Part shown: positions 44,802 through 52,877 of the stretch, piece after piece
Position numbering within the stretch: position 1 is the stretch's first letter
How the letters are laid out: the number at the start of each line of letters is the position of its first letter
Source of the DNA: Fibrobacterota bacterium
GTDB taxonomy: Bacteria; Fibrobacterota; Chitinivibrionia; Chitinivibrionales; FEN-1185
Direction: 5' to 3'
Assembly: GCA_003165595.1 (NCBI GenBank)
Contig: PLWQ01000028.1
Span: 256,166 to 320,165, forward strand
DNA length: 64,000 bases
Notes under the pieces: model-generated
Database searches by the model: none
Seen by the model: only the letters and a program-made list of their open reading frames with translations
What the model was told of the DNA's origin: nothing
Position numbers and translations under genes: made by a program

Positions 44802-46688
44802 TTATTCCATCGCGTCAAGCGTTGCGACAGCGTACGCCGGGAGCCGCAGCTCGCAAGCGCCGCCCGAAGCCGTCACCTTCCTGCCGCCCTTGCGAAACGC
44901 GTGCGGCTGAGCGCAGGCCAGGTCAAATGATCCGGCGTCGAGCCTGCGCATCCGCAGATTCCCGGGGAGGCGACGCAAGACAACGGTGCGCGGATCCGGC
45001 GTTGTATTGGCGACAAGATAGCGGCGCCGACCGGCTTTTTCGAGTACGCATCCGTCAACGCGACGTCGGTCCTGCGATTCCAGCGGCCGCAACCGGCCAC
45101 CCGCAAACTCGTTAACGTCGGCAATCACATGAAACAGGGGGAATACGCGGCGTCCGCCCCGTTCCATGATGCCGCAGTCGCCCGCGGCCTCGAAATAGGT
45201 AACGCTTGAAGCGCCACCCATAGCAGAACGGATTATGCTGCCCAGCGTCCACACCCCGCCGAGCAGCGATTTCTGGCGGCCGTCCGGCCCGTGGTCTTTG
45301 CGGGGCGCCGATGGATTGCCGCGCGGCCGCAGCGTGACCGGACTCACGATGATCGCCTTTCCCGGATACCGGTGATGCGCGGTGAGGAGGGCGTCATGCT
45401 GGCCTTCCAGATTGTCGATGATGACCGCGTCGTCGAACGTATGCACCTGCGGGTTGACGGAATAGCAAATACCTAGCGCTTCGCGCCACGCCGGTTTGTT
45501 CCTGTTGATTTCCACGAAATAGCCGTCGGTTCCGGCGACAATGCCGGCCGTGCGAAGGATTTTGCGGGCTGCAGCGCGAAACTTTGCGACCGTTTCACGC
45601 GTGGTCACTTTTTCGCCTAAGCGGAACAGCAGGACCCGCGTCACACGCGCGGCAACGGCGGCGGGGATCCGGGCGTCTTCTCCGATTGACCGCGCGTCTT
45701 TGCGAAAGTAAAGCGCCAATTCCAGCGGCAGGTTCACGGCGCGCGCGTTGCGGGCAGCCATGGTGAGAGCGCGCGAGGCGCCGGCAGTGTCGAACCTGAT
45801 GTTTGTGCGCAGATGCGAGAACCCGCACGCGCCGATCAGGCTCGTCTCCTGCGCGGAAAGCGGCCCGGATGTTTCGCGGAGAGATGTCCCGATTTCCGGG
45901 ATCGCATATGATCTTTGAGAAAAGCGTGCCGTATTTTCGGCCGCGGCACGAAGATTAACTGGTGTTGCAACTTTGGACGAAACCCTCAACACTATTCGCT
46001 GTCGATAGAGATCCCCCTTTTTCACACGAAACGGTATGTTGCTGGTGAGCGGCGGGCAATACACTTTGAACGAGGCATCGGTCCAGTTCCGCTGGTCCTC
46101 CATTTCAAACGTGTCGCCTTCGAAACGGAGTTCGGCGGCAGTTCGCGCGCCGAAGTCCGCGCGCAAGGCGCGCAGGTCTTTGAGCGGCTGATGCGGGCTG
46201 ATGAGCGCACCGGGGAGCCGGCCGGTGACGTGCGTTCCATCTGTCAATTCGGCCTTGCAGCGGATATTTTTCCATTCCTTGAGCGGCAGAAGCACGCAGA
46301 ACCCGATTCGGTTCGTTTCAAAGGTAGAGAGCGCTTTTCCGTGGAGGACAAACGAAACCGTGCCGTTGTCGTCGCCCTCGATTGTTGCCCGCCAGACAAA
46401 ATCAATTTTGTCCCGTTTGTGGCGGCACCCGAATTCGATGCGAAACGAGGCCGGCGTACGCCGTATGGAAAGGCCGAGAATTTCGGGCCTCGTTGTGTTC
46501 CAGTATTTGTCGCGGACCGCGACATAGATGCGCCGGACTATCTCCCTGCCGTGCAGAGCGCAATTGCGCACTTCGCCGTTGCAATATGAGAGCGTGAGTT
46601 CTCCGGCGGCAAGCGCCTTTGGTTGGTCCGGCGGCAGCGGGGAGCCGTGAAGCGCGATGTTGCGCAGGGCGGGCGTGGAGGGGGTCAT
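44802..46688 (-). CDS. D-apionate lactonase-family protein
   Basis: A 628-aa protein. The block GDTFEMEDQRNWTDASFKVY at about residues 205-225 with RNWTDAS is characteristic of the D-apionate lactonase (ApnL) family, as are NRIGFCVLLPL, ISPHQPLKDLRAL and the later VHTFDDAVIIDNLEGQ. Family members open the lactone of D-apionate in apiose breakdown, a sugar of plant pectin. No other apiose-pathway gene is next to it, so the substrate is inferred from homology. The reading frame extends further upstream but lies antisense to the histidine kinase and looks artificial, so the ATG at 46688 is preferred. Confidence 0.75.
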   Translation of the reverse strand: MTPSTPALRNIALHGSPLPPDQPKALAAGELTLSYCNGEVRNCALHGREIVRRIYVAVRDKYWNTTRPEILGLSIRRTPASFRIEFGCRHKRDKIDFVWRATIEGDDNGTVSFVLHGKALSTFETNRIGFCVLLPLKEWKNIRCKAELTDGTHVTGRLPGALISPHQPLKDLRALRADFGARTAAELRFEGDTFEMEDQRNWTDASFKVYCPPLTSNIPFRVKKGDLYRQRIVLRVSSKVATPVNLRAAAENTARFSQRSYAIPEIGTSLRETSGPLSAQETSLIGACGFSHLRTNIRFDTAGASRALTMAARNARAVNLPLELALYFRKDARSIGEDARIPAAVAARVTRVLLFRLGEKVTTRETVAKFRAAARKILRTAGIVAGTDGYFVEINRNKPAWREALGICYSVNPQVHTFDDAVIIDNLEGQHDALLTAHHRYPGKAIIVSPVTLRPRGNPSAPRKDHGPDGRQKSLLGGVWTLGSIIRSAMGGASSVTYFEAAGDCGIMERGGRRVFPLFHVIADVNEFAGGRLRPLESQDRRRVDGCVLEKAGRRRYLVANTTPDPRTVVLRRLPGNLRMRRLDAGSFDLACAQPHAFRKGGRKVTASGGACELRLPAYAVATLDAME

Positions 46689-46699
46689 GCACAAGCCTT

Positions 46700-46728
46700 T
46701 TGAATAACGGGATCCCATTGTGTATAAT
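46700..46728 (+). promoter_or_regulatory. Sigma-70-type promoter of the histidine kinase operon
   Basis: TTGAAT (46700-46705), 17-bp spacer, TATAAT (46723-46728). Predicted start of transcription near 46735, 54 bp before the kinase ATG at 46789 and its aggaaacct site. It lies in the 100-bp interval between the kinase and the divergent lactonase-like gene. Confidence 0.7.
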
Positions 46729-46788
46729 ATAGCAGTACGCGCCGCCCAAACCAAAGGCCGCGCCCCTTCTTGGACCCCCAGGAAACCT

Positions 46789-47937
46789 ATGGCGAATTTT
46801 CGCTTGATATTTGGCAAAAATAACCGCAAGCCCATGCTCGTGCTTCTGGCGATTTTGGCTGTGTTCGTGCCGGTGCAATCCCTTCTTCTCCTGGTGATGG
46901 GGGACGACGCCACGCTGTCGATATCGACCGTGCCGATTTTGTTTTCCGGCTGGTTCCTGGGACCGTGGTGGGCGGTTGCCGCGGGCGCGGGCATGACAAT
47001 ATGTTTTGTTCTTGTTAAGGTATTGTCGCTCGGGCTTAATGCATGGTTCGACATCGCGGTGGGCGGCGCGTCTATCGTTATCTTTACGCTTATCGGGGTG
47101 GCCATCGGCAGGGTGGAACAGCTCAACAGGCTCCTTCGCCAGCAGCTTGAGGCGCGAAGAATCGCCGAGGCGGCCCTTGAATCCCGGACGCAGCAGCTTG
47201 CGCGATCCAACAAGGAACTCGAACAGTTCGCCTATATCGCTTCACACGACCTGCAGGAGCCGCTCAGAAAAATCTCCGCTTTCGGTTCCAGGCTTGCCTC
47301 AAAATATTGCGACGTGCTGGGCGAGCAGGGCGTCGATTACGTGACCCGGATGCAAAACGCGGCCGTTCGCATGCAGAGCCTCATTGACGGGCTGCTTTCC
47401 TACTCCCGGGTCACCACCAAGGCCCAGCCGTTTTCACGCGTCGATCTCCACGTTATTGCGGCCGACGTGCTTGTGGACCTCGAAACCAAGATCAAGGACA
47501 CCGGCGCAACGGTGCGCACCGACGTGGCCGCGGTCATCGATGCCGATCCTTTGCAAATGCGGCAGCTGTTTCAGAACCTCGTGGGCAACGCGCTCAAGTA
47601 TCACGCGGCCGACGTGTCGCCCGTAATTGACATTCGAGTATCATTGACGGACAAGGAATGCATCATTACCGTGGTAGACAACGGCATCGGCTTTGAGCAG
47701 CAGTACGCAGAGCAGATCTTCGGGGTGTTTACCCGCCTTCACGGCCGCAGCAGCGAGTACGAAGGATCGGGCATTGGGCTTTCGGTATGCAGGAAAATCG
47801 TCGACCGACACGGCGGGACCATTGGCGCCCGGTCGGAGCCCGGCAAGGGTGCAACATTTACGGTACGCCTTCCGTCCTCCCATGCGCAGCCGATGGATCT
47901 TCATTCCAATCCCGGCACTGGTAACGTATATTCTTGA
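46789..47937 (+). CDS. Membrane sensor histidine kinase
   Basis: A 382-aa kinase. Two or three membrane helices (residues about 15-110; MLVLLAILAVFVPVQ, FTLIGVAIGRV) precede a coiled linker, the H-box IASHDLQEPLRKIS with the phosphorylated His, then N-box QLFQNLVGNALKYHA and ATP-lid motifs DNGIGFE and GSGIGLSVCRKIV. The HDLQEPLR type is common in phytochrome-like and Rcp1-partner kinases. aggaaacct precedes the ATG. The next gene is a small receiver protein 40 bp downstream, then a receiver-phosphatase. Confidence 0.9.
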   Translation: MANFRLIFGKNNRKPMLVLLAILAVFVPVQSLLLLVMGDDATLSISTVPILFSGWFLGPWWAVAAGAGMTICFVLVKVLSLGLNAWFDIAVGGASIVIFTLIGVAIGRVEQLNRLLRQQLEARRIAEAALESRTQQLARSNKELEQFAYIASHDLQEPLRKISAFGSRLASKYCDVLGEQGVDYVTRMQNAAVRMQSLIDGLLSYSRVTTKAQPFSRVDLHVIAADVLVDLETKIKDTGATVRTDVAAVIDADPLQMRQLFQNLVGNALKYHAADVSPVIDIRVSLTDKECIITVVDNGIGFEQQYAEQIFGVFTRLHGRSSEYEGSGIGLSVCRKIVDRHGGTIGARSEPGKGATFTVRLPSSHAQPMDLHSNPGTGNVYS

Positions 47938-47977
47938 TAGGTGCGGCCCGTGTGTTTTCCCGGTCAAGGAGCAGTTC

Positions 47978-48430
47978 ATGGACCAGAAAAAAAGCTCTGT
48001 TGTCATTCTCATGGCCGACGACGACGAGGACGATCGTCTCATGGCCAAGGAGGCCTTTAGCGAGGTAAAACTCCTCAACCACTTCTACACGGTTGAAAAC
48101 GGCGAGGAGCTGATGAATTACCTCACCCGCAAGGGAAAATACGCCGACCCGGCGCTTTCCCCCCGCCCGGGCCTTGTACTGCTCGACCTCAACATGCCGA
48201 AGAAGGATGGCCGCCAGGCGCTTGCGGAAATCAAGGCCGATCCGGCGCTGCGCCATATTCCCATTGTGGTGCTTACCACCTCGAAGGCCGAGGAAGATAT
48301 CCTCCGGTCGTATGACCTCGGCGTAAATTCGTTTATTGTGAAGCCGGTTACCTTTGACCAGCTCGTCGACATCATGAAAACGCTTACCAAGTACTGGTTC
48401 GAAATCGTGGAGCTTCCGCCCCAGGCATGA
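47978..48430 (+). CDS. Single-domain response regulator (Rcp1-like)
   Basis: A 150-aa CheY-like receiver: LMADDDEDDRLMAKEAF supplies the acidic pocket, GLVLLDLNMPKKDGRQAL the phosphorylated Asp, VVLTTSKAEEDI the conserved Thr and FIVKPVTFDQL the Lys. The long insert after helix 2 (YLTRKGKYADPALSPRPG) is typical of Rcp1-type receivers paired with HDLQEPLR kinases. aaggagcagttc precedes the ATG. Probably receives phosphate from the kinase just upstream. Confidence 0.85.
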   Translation: MDQKKSSVVILMADDDEDDRLMAKEAFSEVKLLNHFYTVENGEELMNYLTRKGKYADPALSPRPGLVLLDLNMPKKDGRQALAEIKADPALRHIPIVVLTTSKAEEDILRSYDLGVNSFIVKPVTFDQLVDIMKTLTKYWFEIVELPPQA

Positions 48431-48515
48431 CCGGGATTCTCCGGATTTAAGATGCGATTACCGGGATTTTAACAGTGGAAGATTTTTCATCCGATTCGTA
48501 AGGTATTAATTGTCT

Positions 48516-49706
48516 ATGGACCAGAGACCCACCATCCGCGTCTGCCTTGTCGATGATGACGAGGACTATTACGTGATCACCCGCGATCTCCTCGCGGAGA
48601 TTCCCTCATACGCTTTTGAGATCACCTGGATCAACACCTACGAACGTGCGATCGAAGAAATAGCGCGCTCGTCCTTTGACGTGCTGGTGTTCGATTACCG
48701 GCTGGGAGCGAAGAACGGGCTCGATCTGCTGCGGCAGGTGCTTGCCAAAGGGGTGCGCGCGCCCGTGATCATGCTTACCGGCCAGGGCGACCGTGAAATC
48801 GACATGGAAGCGATGAAGGCCGGCGCGGCGGACTATCTTGTCAAAGGGAAAATCGACGCCGTGCAGTTTGAGCGCTCGATCCGGTACTCCATGGAGCGGT
48901 TTTCGACGCTCGAACAGCTCCGTGCCTCCCGGGACTCGCTCCGGACCACATCCCAGCAGCTCGAAAAGGCGCTCGGCAGCATCAACGAAGAACTCGAGAC
49001 CGCCAAGCGCATGCAGAAATCGCTCTTGCCCCAGACCTTTGACGCGTTTCCCGGCGTCGAATTCTCGGGCGTGTATCTGCCCAGCGGCGCGGTGGGCGGC
49101 GACATGTACGATGTTGTCCAGATCGACGACACGCACGTCGCCTTCCTCATGATCGACGTGTGCGGCCACGGCGTGCCGGCCGCGCTCATCACGGCAATGA
49201 CAAAAGTCTCCTTTACACGGTATATTCTCAAGAATGATTCTCCCAAGTCAATATTTACCCAGGTGAACGCGGAGCTGTGCCGCTTTATGCCGGAAGGCAG
49301 GTATGTGACCGGTTTTCTGGCGATTCTCGACCTTACAACCAAGGTGCTTGCGTTTTCACGCGCAGGCCATCCTCCTGCCATGCACGCAAGCGCGCTCAAC
49401 CGGACCGTGGATTACCTTACCACCGGCGCTCCCCTCATCGGGTGCTTCGTGGACAGCCAGTTTGAGGAAACCACGACCAGCGTCGCGGCCGGCGACACCA
49501 TTGTTTTCTATACCGACGGCGTTGCGGAAAGCCAGAACAAGTCGGGGCTGCGCTATCCCATGCAGCGCGTTGAGGAAATTATCGTTGCGGAAGGGAAAAA
49601 GCCCGCCCGGGAGATAAGCGCCGCCATCATCGATTCGCTCAAGGAATTCGCCGGCAGCGAGCCGCAGGCGGATGATGTGACGGTGCTGGTGGTGAAAATT
49701 TTATAG
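48516..49706 (+). CDS. Response regulator with RsbU/SpoIIE-type PP2C phosphatase
   Basis: A 396-aa protein. Residues 1-130 are a receiver (VCLVDDDEDYYV; VLVFDYRLGAKNG with the Asp). A coiled linker (LRTTSQQLEKALGSINEELET) leads to a PP2C-like phosphatase: QKSLLPQTFDAFPG, GGDMYDVVQIDDT, LMIDVCGHGVPAALIT, TDGVAESQNKSG and DDVTVLVVKI. Such proteins dephosphorylate anti-anti-sigma factors in partner-switching cascades or control second messengers. No anti-sigma/anti-anti-sigma gene follows. ATG at 48516; a TTG at 48510 with aagg seven bases upstream is also possible. Confidence 0.9.
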   Translation: MDQRPTIRVCLVDDDEDYYVITRDLLAEIPSYAFEITWINTYERAIEEIARSSFDVLVFDYRLGAKNGLDLLRQVLAKGVRAPVIMLTGQGDREIDMEAMKAGAADYLVKGKIDAVQFERSIRYSMERFSTLEQLRASRDSLRTTSQQLEKALGSINEELETAKRMQKSLLPQTFDAFPGVEFSGVYLPSGAVGGDMYDVVQIDDTHVAFLMIDVCGHGVPAALITAMTKVSFTRYILKNDSPKSIFTQVNAELCRFMPEGRYVTGFLAILDLTTKVLAFSRAGHPPAMHASALNRTVDYLTTGAPLIGCFVDSQFEETTTSVAAGDTIVFYTDGVAESQNKSGLRYPMQRVEEIIVAEGKKPAREISAAIIDSLKEFAGSEPQADDVTVLVVKIL

Positions 49707-49758
49707 TTCTTTGCGAGGAAATAAGGATAAAGAATTGGGAGATCACAAACGACTCTCT

Positions 49759-50007
49759 ATGAATGACACCAGCAGACTATCAGATCAAATCCTCACCGCG
49801 GGGTACGGAGCGATGTCCTCTGCCCGTAAGCTTCAACAGGTTGTCGAGCTCACACAATCGGCCCAGACAATGGCGCTCACCCGGCTTCGCAGCCAATACG
49901 GGCCCATGAGCGAGCGCGAGGAGACTCTCCGGCTTGCCGCGCTCTGGCTGCCACGGAAGGACATGATACGGTTTCTCAACTGGGACCCGGTGGAAAAAGG
50001 ATATTGA
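49759..50007 (+). CDS. Small protein preceding a nucleotidyltransferase
   Basis: An 82-aa protein of helical character (LSDQILTAGYGAMSSARKLQQVVELTQ). Its stop TGA (50005-50007) directly adjoins the ATG of the nucleotidyltransferase gene, so the two are coupled. A TTG at 49735 with aaggat upstream could start it earlier. The pairing of a small protein with an MNT-like enzyme suggests a toxin-antitoxin-like unit, but no family was recognised. Confidence 0.5.
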   Translation: MNDTSRLSDQILTAGYGAMSSARKLQQVVELTQSAQTMALTRLRSQYGPMSEREETLRLAALWLPRKDMIRFLNWDPVEKGY

Positions 50008-50589
50008 ATGCCTCTATCCGACCCGCTCAGCGTTGTAAGAAAAGCAACGAATATTTTTGAAAAGGCCGGGATCAGGTACCTTGTTGGAGGGTCTCTTGCA
50101 AGTTCGTTGCATGGGATACCGCGGTCAACCCAGGACGTTGATATCGTTGCGGATCTGAATGTACAGCAGGTCGAAAATATCCTGCCCTTGCTTTCCGAGC
50201 ATTTTTATGTCGACGAGGAAATGGCGAAAGACGCGGTGATGCGACGGTCGTCCTTCAATGTTATAGACAGGGAGCTGCTGTACAAACTGGATATTTTCGT
50301 ACTATCCGACGACGCGCTTGCCGAAACCGAAATGAAGCGCCGGGTCGGGTACCGCCTGGCTGATTCGGACGACCAGACCATGTATGTCTGCAGCGCCGAA
50401 GACATTGTCGCCCACAAACTGTATTGGTACAGGCTTGGCGACGGAGTGTCCGAACGTCAGTGGAATGACGCGTTGAACGTCGTGAAAGTGCAGCGCGAAC
50501 ATCTGGACATGGATTATTTGACAAGAACTTGCTCGGCGCGCGGCGTTGGGGACCTTCTGGAAAAACTGCTTAAGGAGTACAAGACATAG
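50008..50589 (+). CDS. Nucleotidyltransferase-fold protein (MNT/AbiEii-like)
   Basis: A 193-aa protein. YLVGGSLASSLHGIPRSTQDVDIV at residues about 23-46 is the GG-S...D-x-D nucleotidyltransferase site (two metal-binding Asp), with a third acidic residue at LDIFVL near 96. AEDIVAHKLYWYRLGD is the C-terminal helix region often seen in such stand-alone enzymes. Related enzymes act as toxins or AMPylate partners. The gene is coupled to the small gene before it. Confidence 0.75.
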   Translation: MPLSDPLSVVRKATNIFEKAGIRYLVGGSLASSLHGIPRSTQDVDIVADLNVQQVENILPLLSEHFYVDEEMAKDAVMRRSSFNVIDRELLYKLDIFVLSDDALAETEMKRRVGYRLADSDDQTMYVCSAEDIVAHKLYWYRLGDGVSERQWNDALNVVKVQREHLDMDYLTRTCSARGVGDLLEKLLKEYKT

Positions 50590-50661
50590 GAGCCTGCAGA
50601 AATCGCCGGAAAAACCTTGCGATCCTCCCGGCGAATGCCTTGGCAAACAAGAATCAAACTC

Positions 50662-50829
50662 CTATTTCCCGTACATCTCGAATTCCCACACCGAGTAACC
50701 AAACCCCGTTGTGCTGGCGATTCCGTACATTGTGATGTATCGGTACGAACCGCTGAACCCGGTCATGTCGTCGGTGCGCGCGCCAATTGAGCCGTATCCT
50801 TGGAATTCACCGAATACCTTAGGAGACCG
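50662..50829 (-). pseudogene. Remnant of an F5/8 type C (discoidin) domain protein
   Basis: About 55 residues ending in a stop resemble the end of a discoidin/CBM32-type domain: YRYITMYGIASTTGFGYSVW, then EFEMYGK at the terminus, which matches the usual R-Y-[IV]-R-[VI]...GYSLWE-[FL]-E-VYG. No domain start or signal lies upstream; the frame runs instead into the GC-rich palindrome at 50876. It is best read as the tail of a lost secreted carbohydrate-binding protein. Confidence 0.55.
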
Positions 50830-50839
50830 TTCTTGCAAG

Positions 50840-51014
50840 TGCCATCTTGTCAAATGGGCATTGAACCTCTGCCCAGCGTTAGGTGGACCGGCGGGTTTGC
50901 AAGAGCAAAGTGCCGCCCGACCACGGCCCGCAGGGCCATAGTGGCGGTGCGGCACCGAGGCCTTGGCCGAGCCCGGAGGGAGACCGACCCGGCCTTTGGC
51001 CGGGGAACGCCCAT
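50840..51014 (-). repeat. Structured GC-rich repeat, family 2, copy 1
   Basis: Read on the minus strand it begins TGGGCGTTCCCC (about 51013), runs through hairpins (CCGGCC/GGCCGG; CTCGGCC/GGCC; GGCCCTGCGGGCC) and ends CCTAACGCTGGGCAGAGG (about 50866), with GCGTT and AACGC pairing end to end. A tail with CCATTTGACAAGATGGC follows. The other copy lies at 54380-54555 in the opposite orientation. It lies in the 461-bp gap between 50589 and 51051. Confidence 0.6.
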
Positions 51015-51050
51015 ATTTTTGATTCTTTTGTGCTGCGGGCGACAATCGCC

Positions 51051-52637
51051 TTATTGCGGATGAGCTTTTTCCAAATCATCCAACATTTCGCCGCATTGCG
51101 ACGTGGACGCGGAATCGTTGACGCATTGCCTGAGCACGTTCTTGGCCTTGGCCCACTCTTCCTCGTTGGAATAGGATACCGACCAGTTTACATATGCAGC
51201 TTCCAGGTTTTTCGCGATCATGGCGGTGTTTGCGCCCCGGGGGTCAACCGCCTTCAGCTTCTTGAGGATCCGAACCGCCTCGGGCCAATCTTTCTTGTCC
51301 CAGGCCGGCTTCAGTTGCGTTCCGTACATGGCTTGCACATTGGTGAGGAACCATTCCTGGCCTTTCGCATAGGGCGCAAATACGGTAGCGAGGCTTTCGG
51401 CATCGGCGTAATCACTCATGTTATCGGTGTAGAAGTTTATGTAATGGGAAACGTTTTCAAACACGGCTTTGTACATTTCGGATGTGTCCGGCATCCCTGA
51501 TTTTGCCATCCCGTCCAGCGCCGCTTTGGATTCTGCGACGAACTCCTCATGGTTGTGAACCGACAGAAGGATGGTCGCGTAACCGTATTCCAGCGCGGCT
51601 ATGCTCCACCTCACGTCCCCGTTCTCGGCAAAACGCTGCTTTTGAGCCAGAACGACCGGCATGATTTTTTTAAACATCCGTTCCGCGGTTTTGAAGTCCC
51701 CCGACTTCTGGAAATACTGGCATTCCAGGGCGTAAAGTGCGAACCGTTCTTTCTGCGTTGCGGCATCGTCGTCGAGGACATATCCCGTGATTTCCCTGAG
51801 CCGGTTGACATCTTCAAATTTCATGGCCGCAGGGTCGATGTGCCGCCTTGCCATGGCAAAACAGACCAGCCGGTACGGTTCCACGACCAGGCGCTTCTTG
51901 TAGTCCTCATAGGTCGAGCGCGGAAGACCCCGCGATAAGAACCAGGTGAGGGCCTTTGCCTTATAGAAGTTCTCGTCGTGGATCCAATCGAACCCGTTGC
52001 CGGCGGTTGTTTCGATTTCGATGATTTTGTTGTCCGCCGCGGTGAGCTGTACAAATGCGTAGGAGGGCAGCAGCACCCCGCTTGCCGGCAGGTCGAAGTA
52101 CCGTGCCAGGACGATGTACAACATGGCGGAACTGATGCAGTTGTATTTCCCTGTTTCAAGGAGCGTTGAGAATGCGCCCTGATTCACGTCGTAGCCCGCA
52201 AGATCGGCCGCGGGATCCGCCTTGAGGAATTCCTTCCGCATCGCATCGAACAGGGCGTGTCCCTTGTGCCACGCATCGTGCTCGGCTGCAACCAACGGCC
52301 TGATCCTGGCTACGAACCCCTTGACAATTGCCGTATCCCTCTTGAACGACATCGAATCCCGTACGTCGCCTGATGCGACCAGCGCCAGGGCGAGCAGTTC
52401 GTCGGGATTTTCCGATTTCGCCCGGGAATCGTTTTGCAGGGTCCGGATTTCAACTGGCTTGAGATTGAACCAGAACGGAAACGGCGCATTGCCGAATTGA
52501 GAACGATCGTATGTGGCATCCGCGATTGAATACTCGTTCGGGGTCGGGTTCTTGAACGGAAGTTTAAAGGCGCATCCGGAGAGAAGAAGAGCGCATGCAG
52601 GAATCACGGCAAGACAGATTTGTTTGAACGGTATCAT
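51051..52637 (-). CDS. Lipoprotein with transglutaminase-like core
   Basis: A 528-aa protein. The N-terminus (VIPACALLLSGC) is a lipoprotein signal with an LLSGC lipobox. Residues about 155-210 (GKYNCISSAMLYIVLARYFD and IIEIETTAGNG) match a transglutaminase-like fold, with the catalytic Cys present but Tyr-Ala (SYAFVQL) where the family His is expected. The rest is helical and TPR-like (QYFQKSGDFKTAERMFKKIM; WAKAKNVLRQCVND). Anchored in the envelope; function unknown. Start at ATG 52637 fits the lipobox; there is no clear ribosome site. Confidence 0.65.
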   Translation of the reverse strand: MIPFKQICLAVIPACALLLSGCAFKLPFKNPTPNEYSIADATYDRSQFGNAPFPFWFNLKPVEIRTLQNDSRAKSENPDELLALALVASGDVRDSMSFKRDTAIVKGFVARIRPLVAAEHDAWHKGHALFDAMRKEFLKADPAADLAGYDVNQGAFSTLLETGKYNCISSAMLYIVLARYFDLPASGVLLPSYAFVQLTAADNKIIEIETTAGNGFDWIHDENFYKAKALTWFLSRGLPRSTYEDYKKRLVVEPYRLVCFAMARRHIDPAAMKFEDVNRLREITGYVLDDDAATQKERFALYALECQYFQKSGDFKTAERMFKKIMPVVLAQKQRFAENGDVRWSIAALEYGYATILLSVHNHEEFVAESKAALDGMAKSGMPDTSEMYKAVFENVSHYINFYTDNMSDYADAESLATVFAPYAKGQEWFLTNVQAMYGTQLKPAWDKKDWPEAVRILKKLKAVDPRGANTAMIAKNLEAAYVNWSVSYSNEEEWAKAKNVLRQCVNDSASTSQCGEMLDDLEKAHPQ

Positions 52638-52672
52638 GATAATGGAATATACCACTTTTACGCATTGGGATT

Positions 52673-52775
52673 GAAGAACCCCGCCCCAAGTGGCGGGATT
52701 CTTCCTTAACTATGGAAATAATTTACTTTATATTCGCCCGCTAACCCCGCGCTAAGTCGCGGGGACTGCGCGGGC
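52673..52775. repeat. Structured intergenic repeat, family 1, copy near 52.7 kb
   Basis: Hairpin one: GAAGAACCCCGCC (52673-52685) pairs with GGCGGGATTCTTC (52692-52704), one mismatch. Hairpin two: GCCCGC (52736-52741) pairs with GCGGGC (52770-52775), enclosing CCCCGCG/CGCGGGG around ctaagt. The 10.5-kb copy has GTTTGC/GCAAAC and CCCCGAAG/CTTCGAGG at the same places, so the stems are kept while the bases change. Confidence 0.7.
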
Positions 52776-52785
52776 TGTGTTATTC

Positions 52786-52860
52786 ACCGCAAAGGCGGAA
52801 AGGACGCGAAGAAGGCGCAAAGAAAAGAAGACTCACCACGGAGACACGGAGGCGGGCTAT
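52786..52860. repeat. CACCACGGAGACACGGAG-type repeat remnant
   Basis: The stretch accgcaaaggcggaaaggacg ... gaagaaggcgcaaagaaaag ... actcaccacggagacacggag has the simple imperfect periodicity of a repeat that I have seen in many bacterial genomes, often as a remnant of the leader of GxxExxY-type genes. No gene of that type follows. It is a marker of a rearranged region. Confidence 0.45.
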
Positions 52861-52877
52861 TGCAGGAGTCTCATCTT

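Noticed and set aside
46689-47213. N-terminal extension of the apionate-lactonase-like frame
   Set aside because: It lies antisense to the histidine kinase and is rich in Arg/Ser/Thr as shadow frames are; the family match begins at the ATG at 46688.
50876-51012. Integron attC site
   Set aside because: The ends (GTTAGG ... GAAC) look attC-like, but the order is inside-out relative to an attC (which starts with ...AAC and ends GTT...), and no integrase or cassette array is present.
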